Positions 56,901 to 64,000 of a stretch of 64,000 bases of DNA are shown here, one piece after another. The notes under the pieces are model-generated. The model was not told the origin of the DNA. It saw nothing but the letters and a program-made list of their open reading frames with translations, and did no database searches. Source of the DNA: Anthonomus grandis grandis. Its lineage: Eukaryota; Arthropoda; Insecta; Coleoptera; Curculionidae. The first letter of the stretch is position 1. The number at the start of each line of letters is the position of its first letter. Location: NCBI RefSeq assembly GCF_022605725.1, contig NC_065554.1:6653100-6717099 (forward strand), written 5' to 3'. A program made the position numbers and the translations under genes.

Positions 56901-59900
56901 TCTAGTGTAGTAAGTACAGTGCAATCCCAATACAACTTATGTTGCTCATTTTCAAGAACTAGTTTCGGCTAGTAGTTATAATATGGCACATTGACTGCTA
57001 ATAAGAGGTTAAGTTTTTTTGCGAGTTCTTGCTGCACTATTTTTAAAACTAGATCATGTAGCTCTTTAATTTTCGTTGTTGCAAAAGTTTAACATTCACC
57101 GGTGACATGCTGAATAGACTCCGTTGTCTCACATTCATATCTACATCTGTCACTTTGTACTGTTGGGTCACCTACGATAAGCTCATGCTCCTGTAGTTTA
57201 AGTGGTGTTGAGTCGTCTGCTTCACATTCGGTACAATGAATGTGTGATGTTTCAGTCTTTCTTAAGAAAATGGAACGCAAGTTACTAATTTGCTGAGTCA
57301 GCTGCTGCTCTATGTCAGCCATCCTTCTTCCATTCATATAAAGAGGTAACGCAGTTTATTCTACGGTACTGCGCGGATGATGCTTATTGGGTTTAGTTAG
57401 GAGTGTTGTAGCCTTTCTTTGCAAATTTTTAATATCCGTTTTAATCCATCCTATAATACAAGAAGAGTTAGTTAATAAACTGACTCATATAAAAATTTTC
57501 TTCGTCTATAGCATTAATTATCTGATCATTTTCTATTTGAAAGTCACCTAGATGTAGTTTACTCTTAATAATGTTTATAGTTTGGCACTTATACGATTCA
57601 ATGGTCATTTCCATATTATCATAGAATTCTTGCACTATTTTAAGCCTCTAGTTGATTTCGTGTTGATGAAAAAAGTTTTAAGTCATCCATATAAAGTAGA
57701 CGATTTACTCTTGTTAGTTCTCTATTATAATTTTTTAGGCCAAATCCTTACCTAGTTGAATTTAGTTGGCTAGAGAGTGGGCATGATAAGGCAGAACCAA
57801 AGTGGACTTAAGGAATGTCCCTGGAATATATTCCTACGAATATGAATCATACTAGTTTCAATGCACTTCCCTTTAAACACCTGAAGTTTTATTGATGTTC
57901 GCCGAGGTGCCATAGCAAATGCTAAAAAGGAAATTATGTGGTTATCTATATAAGCCATTTATGTGGAACTGCATTAAAAGCTGTTCGGTAGTCAATGTAT
58001 GATGCGAAATGGTTTCGCTTATTGCTATGCCTAATTGTAAACTACGGAGTCGATAATTAGTTGTTTTTTATACCCCATGGCACCTATGGTACATCCTGTT
58101 GAGCCGCTATAATGCTATTTTAGGCACAATATTTATAAATACGTTCTGTAATTCAATATGTAATTAGTTTATTGAGTGTGGGTAAGCATATAATTGGCCA
58201 ATATTTAGACCGATCTTGAGTGTTTTGGCAGTCCTTGGACAAGACGGTATCTTCTGTTAAAAAAATTTGCAAATTATGAGAATTCATAAACAGGTTATTA
58301 AGAAGATGGGTCAGTTGTTGATTTGTTGACCACAATTTTTTAATCCAGTAACTTGGACGTGATCTGGGCCTGGGGCTTTCCAGTTATGTAACTTTTCTAT
58401 GTAACGTTAGTCACTTCGTCAACTGAAAATGCTAAAAATGCTATTGGATTATATGTTTGACAGTTTGCTCGTTCTTCAGTCAGGTATTCAGTATCAGCAT
58501 TGCATTCACTAGAGGTCGTTAATTAAGTGCTCAGAAATCCCCAATGTTATCTTTAGTGGGGTAAATACTTTTTGCAGTGTTTGTTGGAGAAGTGTCGTTA
58601 AGCTTTCGATTGCTTCTCTGAGCATTCAAAAAGTAAATTATCTTATTTCCTTTTATTACTAGATTTATTACTTTCTTAACCTAAAAATAGATAACTTTTA
58701 TTTAAGGGTGTCTAGGTATTGTTCCGGAATACAGTTTTCTGGGTCCTAGTGTGTATGTTGCTCGGTCTGATTTAATATTTCCTCTACTCTTTTTTGTAAT
58801 TTTCTGGATCTGATACCTCCGATAGAATCCTTCAGCTAGACAATGTCTTATATCTTCTTATGCCTAATATCTTCAATATTTTTTTGTAGTCTCCTCTCCC
58901 ATGGCGGTGTTGATCTTTCGTTACCTATAACACTTTCCTGGTTATTTATTATTTTTAAGCCCAGCGTTTTAATAATAGCGGTAGCTCCAAAGTAGATTAT
59001 TAGATGAGACTGTTTAAGTGTCATAACTGTAAGAGTGTAATCAGGTTTAATTAAATTAGCAGCATTAAGAAGAATGGCCAATTTACGGAAAGAATTAACT
59101 CTAGGAAGAGCTGGTCTTGTTAAGGGGTTCGTGCCTTTATACTCTGCCATTGTCCCTTTAAGCTCTGTTCTAAGTTAAAAATGCACTTCATCATTATGTT
59201 CATTATTATAATCTCATTATTATTATTATTATTATTAATAAATTAACAATAAGATTTTTGCTCTACGTAGAGCAGCAGGATATTAATATCTATAGCCTTT
59301 TAACTAGAAATATCTTACTTCAGCAAGTATCATATTTCCATACCAACAGTATAATCCTAGTTCGCACAGCATAGTAACTCCATAAAAAACTATCATTACT
59401 CCTTCCATAGAAACAGGATCGATCTAAAAAGGAATAGGTTAACAAATAATGGGTTAATTTCCGATAAACCAATATAATTTTTAATTGACATATTTAGAAA
59501 CCTACCCCAAATATCATGATGCCTGTATTACAAATAGCAACGATGCTTGTAATTAGCTGCACGCATATATGAATTGAAAAAACTTTGTTAACTCCTTTTA
59601 CAAATCTAATAAAACATTGCTTTAAAAAAAATTTATTACTATAAAATTAATGCTCTACTTACTCTTCAATATCAGTATAATATAGGCAGCAATCGATTAA
59701 ATAACTTAGCATTTTTGCTTCAATATTTTCTTCTGAAAAATCTGTTAAAGCTCTAACATTTATATCAGCATTAAGAAGATTTTTATTTAAAACTTTTAGG
59801 TGAATAGCTGCCATAGCAATACTATTTACACACAATAAATCCATGGCCAGATCGTTAAGTGCTGATATATAAATTGCGTAACTTTGAAATATAAAAAATG

Positions 59901-60445
59901 GAAAGTGAAACGTGCCGTTGTTAAAATGGGGAAAGTCCATTGGAAGAGCTTTACTGTTATCCAATACTAGAAATGTTTTAAAATATATTAGATTTTTTGG
60001 TTAGCTATTATAAATTAATACCTGCACTTAACACCAAAAATGAGCAAGCCCCAAAAGCACTAAAAAAATAAAACCGCTCCACTCTTTTAACTTCTACTTT
60101 AAAATCGTAGATAAGTTGGCCATATATTGTATAATTTCTTTTAAAACTTGTTTTGTCAACCATCTTAAAAAGTTCTAATAAACTATTTTGATTGAAGCCA
60201 CAAAGCAGCTGGGATTTTATGAAGCCACTAGTAGTTGAAATACAAATAAATAAGCTTTTTGAAAATTCCACAAAGTCATTGTAGTGACTTGCAGCATTAT
60301 AGAGCAGAGTTAGTGCCAGAATAAATACAGTTCCTTGGGAGAACATCTGACAACATTTAATAGTATAGCTTGAAATGCCAGGCCATATGCCGAGAACTAA
60401 AAGACACTTTTTTGTAAAATTTAACAGCTCAAATGTGCTACACAT
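47595..60445 (-). CDS. Odorant receptor 2 (insect 7tm_6 family), six exons
   Basis: Paralogue of the receptor at 8017-13923, same proposed role. Exons on the minus strand: 60445-60022, 59966-59663, 59605-59506, 59423-59319, 47906-47751, 47651-47595; spliced 1146 bp, 381 residues, no stops, all GT-AG, and phases identical to receptor 1. Begins MCSTFELLNFTKKCLLVLGI, shares YNAASHYNDFVEFSKSLFIC, has ELGLYCWYGN in exon 4, and ends SYSYFALLRNTMED. Exon lengths equal those of receptor 1 except the last (57 against 60 bp), so they are recent tandem duplicates. Intron 4 is 11.4 kb, filled by a mariner, copia debris, nested rosa-like and P-like elements and a LINE. Whether such an intron is spliced efficiently is unknown. 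Confidence 0.87.
47947..49246 (-). mobile_element. Mariner (DD34D), full length, 1300 bp
   Basis: The left end CGAGGTCTGGCTATTAAATA at 47947 is inverted at the right end (TATTTAATAGCAAGACCTCG, finishing 49246), with TA flanks at 47945-47946 and 49247-49248. Inverted repeats are about 28 bp with one or two mismatches. Size and ends are those of a normal autonomous mariner; the gene inside is broken. Confidence 0.9.
48007..49055 (-). pseudogene. Mariner transposase, broken
   Basis: Starts MCDEKQEQRINLKFLVKLKK at 49055. The two helix-turn-helix modules lie in residues 1-110. Catalytic motifs: IICDETWIFQYD (first Asp), HQDNAPACAV in another frame near 48290 (second Asp) and YSPDLAPCDYFLFPK (third Asp, standard mariner position). 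A stop near 48520 and a frameshift near 48320 separate them. In the DNA-binding part, HMTKVMCNSETVRKIL replaces the expected continuation: a fold-back duplication at 48693-48726 has repeated ETVRKIL. C-terminus ends GERSNV at 48007. Confidence 0.88.
49930..50780 (-). pseudogene. Ty1/copia integrase region fragment
   Basis: The frame 50554-50336 reads IGGSRYFLLLIDDFTRMSFG and YFLKAKSDVFQFFKQFKAIM, the copia integrase core around its first catalytic Asp. Upstream (50600-50760) a decayed pre-integrase part is readable. Downstream to about 49990, pieces such as ARRLWLDD and FPEHIKGYHMYN match the integrase C-terminal part. No LTR found. It lies in intron 4 of odorant receptor 2. Confidence 0.65.
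52165..55441 (+). mobile_element. P-like (THAP) DNA transposon, internally deleted, 8-bp target duplication
   Basis: The left end is CTTAGAACATTGAAAG at 52165. The right end is its inverse, finishing 55441 with A in place of the last G. After the first base the 22 terminal bases are identical. ATACCTAC is duplicated at 52157-52164 and 55442-55449. Eight-base target duplications plus a THAP gene fit the P superfamily (hAT also makes 8 bp, but no hAT protein is present). Most of the 3.3 kb is noncoding and no RNase H-like core was found. Confidence 0.85.
52646..54420 (+). pseudogene. THAP-domain and coiled-coil remnants of a P-type transposase
   Basis: Exon-like pieces: 52646-52713 (MAKTCVVCAAS, then a one-base shift to DKNVIQADLF, donor GTAAGT); from 53182 after TTATAG (LPNDYAQRQQWVSLMEINTF, ending IFVCSDHN). 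Together they give the C-x2-C ... W ... C-x2-H signature of a THAP zinc finger. A Ser/Thr-rich piece follows at about 53820-53968. After a splice acceptor at about 54224, TRLWKKNKEQKIKIRRLLQA is the coiled coil that follows THAP in P transposases. The catalytic domain is missing. If expressed it would be DNA binding only, but the first exon is frameshifted. Confidence 0.6.
56640..59165 (-). pseudogene. Restriction-like-endonuclease type LINE (R2/R4-like), decayed
   Basis: From 59150 the minus strand reads MAEYKGTNPLTRPALPRVNS, GLKIINNQESVIGNERSTPP and PWERRLQKNIEDIRH. Near 58320 comes LWSTNQQLTHLLNNLFMNSH; near 58010 YIDYRTAFNAVPHKWLI; near 57830 a GxSLSPLWFCLIMPTL-type motif (PQG equivalent); near 57700 LLYMDDLKLFSSTRNQLEA (catalytic YMDD). 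The C-terminal part has HCTECEADDSTPLKLQEHEL with a CRYECETTESIQHVTGEC zinc motif at 57089-57337, then decayed sequence in the place of a PD-(D/E)XK nuclease. Clade assignment is from motif memory. It lies in intron 4 of odorant receptor 2. Confidence 0.6.
59319..60445 (-). CDS. Exons 1-4 of odorant receptor 2
   Basis: Exon 1 ends ...FLVLSAG with the codon completed by exon 2 (LDNSKALPMDFPHF). Exon 2 ends ...YYTDIE, exon 3 starts FVKGVNKVFSIHIC, and exon 4 starts IDPVSMEGVMIV and ends ...GNMILAE at GTAAGAT. Lengths 424, 304, 100 and 105 bp; introns 55, 57 and 82 bp. The ATG at 60445 is chosen because it aligns with the only matching Met in receptor 1. Confidence 0.9.
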
Positions 60446-61631
60446 TATTTCTGGTAAGTCTTTAAAGAAACATTAATTTAGTAGACGAAAATAGTTCAAT
60501 ATATAAAGGATTAGTATAAATATTTTGCTTATAATACGAGTGTAACTCAATTAATTAATATTGAATATTTCTAAAGTTTTACAATTAATACTTTTTTTTA
60601 AATACACTATCTAATATAACATAAGATCAAATTATTCTTCCCTCGGTCAGCACATTTTTTCGATATTTTCACTCGGTATTTTTAAATCTGGCACATCAGA
60701 CATAAATTGTCTTAGATATTTTTTTATTTATTTTAGAAGATTTTTGATCTATCAAGCTTAGGTGAATTTTGTCATTTCTTTGAGTAGCTAAAAAGTATAA
60801 TATTCTCTAAAATGTTTTCAGCTAATTAAAACTTAAATATTCTAATAAGCTACGATAAGCAAGAAAAATGTATCAATAGTGAGTATGTGATGAATAATTT
60901 TCCACATCGATGTAAAGATTATGTAAACAGTTTTTTTGTAAATGTAAACCTTAAAACTATTTGAGAAAATGACTTTGCCTCTTACTGCTACTCACATTCG
61001 ACAAATTTATTTATGTTTTTACAACTTGTCAAATTTGCATAGCGCAAAAACAAATTGCCATCTCTTTATTTAGCTTTCAGTTTCTTGTAAAATAAATAAA
61101 AAGAATATTTTTTGTTAATATTTTAATATATTATTCTTTTCTTTCTATTTTCAATTTGAATATACATGTGCTTAACTTTTAAAACCAAACTCTCTTAATC
61201 TTTATTTATTCTATGTGAATAGATACTATAATCTGTATATGGCTAGAGCCCTCTAATAATTGATTGAAAAAGGTTAAGGAATAAGGCAGTCAGAAAGTAG
61301 TGTTTGAAAGAAGTGTATGAAAAAGGTGGTACTATGGCATGAGGGTGCGGAATTTAATAGTGGTAAATATGAGAGAAATAGTTAATCTTTAGAAATATGG
61401 CCATTATGAGTAAGCTTGTACAGATCTGTTTCATATTGCACACTTTTGGTGCCCGCACTTTTAAGGGTGAAAGCCTCTGTTTAATTAGGAATGAATGTGT
61501 AATTCCTCTAGTGCTGGCTGGTATGACTGGGAGCTTACTTGGAGCTCGATTAACACATATAAACATGAGGTTATAGTAGAAATACATATCAAATCATATA
61601 TATATCTTAATACCATATATCATATAAAATA
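60446..61631. other. Upstream region of odorant receptor 2, no gene seen
   Basis: AT-rich sequence that would contain the receptor promoter. No shared block with the region upstream of receptor 1 (13924-14241) was obvious by eye, and no coding frame is supportable. Confidence 0.4.
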
Positions 61632-63606
61632 CAGGATATCCCAGAAGTCGACGATCAAACTTAAGGAGGGGAAGGAGGAGGTCATTTAGAATCTAAATAT
61701 CTATATATGTGGTTATCAAAATATTAATGGGTAAAAAGTTATTCACCTTTTTGTATTTTTTATTAAAATTGAATACTGCGAACAATAAAAGAGTTATGCA
61801 AAATAAACGCGGTAAATTACTGTTGTATTTTTGATTATGTTTAATTCTTAGGGATATCCTTTTAATTTTAAAATAGTTCTAAAAACTCTAACGTCCTCTA
61901 GTCCAAAAAAAATTTTTAAAAACAGGTTTTGATTTTAAAAAATCTTAGTTAAAAAAGTTTTTTTAATGGATAGTGATAAAAAGAAATTACCCTTTAAAAA
62001 ACTGACCCGCCCTTAGAAAATCTTGGGAAATTATTGTACATTCTTAACATAATAATAAATAATAAAAACAGATTTGTTTTACCCAATTTCTAATGGAAAA
62101 TACTTTACTTGTACCATTGCCAATTCTTTTAAAAATCTCAAAAACTTTTAAAGGTTTTTATTTATTACCAATCTTATTAAGGCAGGTCTTTACCATTTAC
62201 CTATTCTTAAATTTAATGTGAACGTTAATGTTTAGTTTAAAAATATTTTGAATATTTTGCATTGTCTTTTTTTGTTGAGATAAAAATAATAAACGATTTG
62301 GTATTTTTCAAATCAGTTTTAGGTACGCTTTCCTCCATACTGGGCTATTACATTTCGACCTTTGCGATCCTATCTTACGATAAGTACCTACTTTTTTTTA
62401 TTTGTTAGTTCAACTATTAAAGATGCCTTATGCACCACAGGAATATGCAGAAATGCATTATGTCTACGGGTTTTGTGACGGTAATACTCGGGTTGCTGCT
62501 AGAGAGTATAGGGCACCTAACAGAGCACATTATCCTGATTACAGAGTATTTCAAAATGTTCATAGGATATACGTGAATGGTCAAATTCCTGGCCAGCATT
62601 TGCCCAGAGAAGGAAGGCCTAGAGTTGATATTGGGGAAGATGAGATAATAAATATGGTGGCAGAAAATCCGACTATTAGTATTCGTCGTATAGCAAGGCG
62701 TTTGGGATTATCATCTTCATCGGTGCATCGTATTTTGAGGAGATCTCTGTTACATCCATATCATGTGCAACGGGTGCAAGCATTGTTACCCGGAGACTAG
62801 GCCACAAGAGTACGATTTTGCAGGGATATGTTACGTCGCAACAGAACCGACCCTCAGTTTTTCCAAAGAATTTTGTGGAGCTAAGAATCATTGTTTCAAA
62901 GGATATGATTATTTAATATTCACAATTTACATCATTGGGAATATGTTAACCCTAGAATTGTGCGCGCTTCCCATTTCCAACGTCAATTTGGAATAAACAT
63001 AGGGGCTGGAATAATTAAGGGTAAGTTAATTGGCCCTTTTGAATTACCAAGACGACTCAATGGCGAAAGCTACCTCAATTTTTTACAAAATCATTTAAAT
63101 GGCTTACTAGAAGACGTATCCTTAGAAACACGGCGAAACATGTGGCTGCAGCATGATGGAGCTCCTCTACACTACGCTCGAGTAGTGAGAGTTTATATCA
63201 ACCAACAGTTTCCAAATCGTTGGATTGGATGAGGTGGGACTATCCGCTGGCCACCACGGTCCCCCAACCTTAACTTATTAGACTTCTTTTTGTGGGGTTA
63301 TTTTAAAGAATTAGTTTACGCTCCAGAAAGTCGCACTAAACAGAAATTGCGTCAAAAAATAGAAGAAGCGATCAGAGTGATCAATAACAACCAGCGGGGA
63401 TTCCAACGGTTAAAAGGAAATTTTATTCGACGATGTTGATTATGTGTAAGGGTAGGCGGCAGACATTTTGAACATCTAATGTAGTTAATACCTTATTAAT
63501 AATTAAATAAAAAAAAATTATCATAATTTCTTGTATTTTTGAAAAAATGTGGCAATGGTACAAATAAAGTATTTTCCATTAGAAATTGGGTAAGACAAAT
63601 CAGTTT
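61632..63606 (+). mobile_element. Rosa-like mariner, right end truncated
   Basis: The left end CAGGATATCCCAG at 61632 follows TA and resembles the CAGGGTGTCCCAG terminus of the family. Bases about 62070-62122 are inverted at about 63550-63606 (core CCCAATTTCTAATGGAAAAT), the inner part of a long inverted repeat. The outer part of the right repeat is missing and a retrotransposon endonuclease begins soon after. Confidence 0.7.
62423..63480 (+). pseudogene. Rosa-like DD41D transposase, few disruptions
   Basis: ATG at 62423 (MPYAPQEYAEMHYVYGFCDG) is preferred over the upstream in-frame start. Helix-turn-helix region: ISIRRIARRLGLSSSSVHRI. A stop falls at 62798. The first catalytic segment is decayed near 62860-62960. 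From 62960: NIGAGIIKGKLIGPFELPRR and LQHDGAPLHYARVVRVY (second Asp). A stop replaces Arg at 63230, then RWPPRSPNLNLLDFFLWGYF (third Asp, 41 positions after the second). C-terminus RVGGRHFEHLM near 63475. It is the only rosa-like copy here that keeps both the second and third Asp. Confidence 0.8.
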
Positions 63607-63639
63607 TCAAGTCTTTAATTATGTTATGAAACTACAGCT

Positions 63640-64000
63640 CGGAAATATCGAAATGGCCAGTGAAATTTGGGTGCGCAGTGGCAAAATTCTCGAAAGTTCA
63701 TTTTAGGTCGTTGGTTCATCATTTTCTGTCTTCATCGTACACTGACTCTCTCACACTTTCTTCCCGCATCTCAAAGTTAATGCCACACGTGGTGGCGGAG
63801 TTCTCTGTGGTGTTTCTAAAAACATTGTGTCTGAAAAAATTAGTTTGTCTGATTTTTGCAACAGTTTTGCTCCCTCTATTGATGTTGTTGGCTGTAAATT
63901 AACTATTAGGTTACAGATATTTTACATGATTGTTTTGTACATCCCACCATCTATCACATCTGTAATTTTCGAGCAATTTCTGGATCAGTTTACACTTTTA
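63640..64000 (+). pseudogene. Retrotransposon endonuclease fragment, runs off the window
   Basis: The reading NATRGGGVLCGVSKNIVSEK followed by YMIVLYIPPSIT and EQFLDQF matches the middle of an apurinic-type endonuclease of Jockey/CR1-like elements (RGGGVLIAVxxxI ... VYIPP). The remainder lies beyond 64000. Confidence 0.55.

Overview
The window looks like AT-rich chromosomal DNA from an insect, most likely a beetle (this is inferred, no species marker was seen). It holds two intact multi-exon insect odorant-receptor (7tm_6) genes with canonical GT-AG introns, embedded in a dense cemetery of mobile elements: rosa-like DD41D mariners, a DD34D mariner, piggyBac, a P-like THAP element, Tc1, MULE, copia, gypsy, many non-LTR retrotransposons and a Penelope-like element. 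Nothing bacterial, viral or CRISPR-like was seen.

Layout. 1-5.2 kb: a decayed MULE-like element (inverted ends at 597 and 5222) holding a rosa-like mariner with ~530-bp terminal inverted repeats (2326-4884) and, in its right end, a 46-bp palindromic insertion. 8.0-13.9 kb (minus): odorant receptor 1, six exons, 382 codons; its 4.5-kb intron 4 carries a duplicated piece of exon 4 plus gypsy and Tc1 debris. 14.25-16.07 kb: 5'-truncated R1/Jockey-type retrotransposon with a 12-bp target-site duplication. 17.3-31.2 kb: Jockey-like, RTE-like and CR1/Jockey-like retrotransposon remnants with a second rosa-like mariner. 31.9-33.1 kb: third rosa-like mariner. 35.5-38.2 kb: piggyBac with both ends and a decayed DDD transposase. 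38.3-39.0 kb: retrotransposon ORF1 cut by a 34-bp palindrome. 39.9-41.9 kb: another R1/Jockey-type element. 42.2-47.3 kb: a retrotransposon split by a Penelope-like element with inverted terminal repeats. 47.6-60.4 kb (minus): odorant receptor 2, same exon plan, 381 codons, whose 11.4-kb intron 4 contains a complete-ended mariner, a copia fragment, a rosa-like mariner that itself hosts a 3.3-kb P-like THAP element, and a restriction-endonuclease-type LINE. 61.6-63.6 kb: fifth rosa-like mariner; a retrotransposon endonuclease starts at the window end.

The only genes that look functional are the two receptors; transposase and reverse transcriptase frames nearly all carry stops, frameshifts or lost catalytic residues. 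The strongest new signal is a pair of tiny inverted-repeat insertions (5147-5192 and 38890-38923). Each is a perfect palindrome with a 2-nt centre, flanked by a perfect 8-9 bp direct repeat, with an inferable empty site. The arms of the second equal the termini of the P-like element at 52165-55441, so it appears to be a P-type transposon reduced to its two ends.
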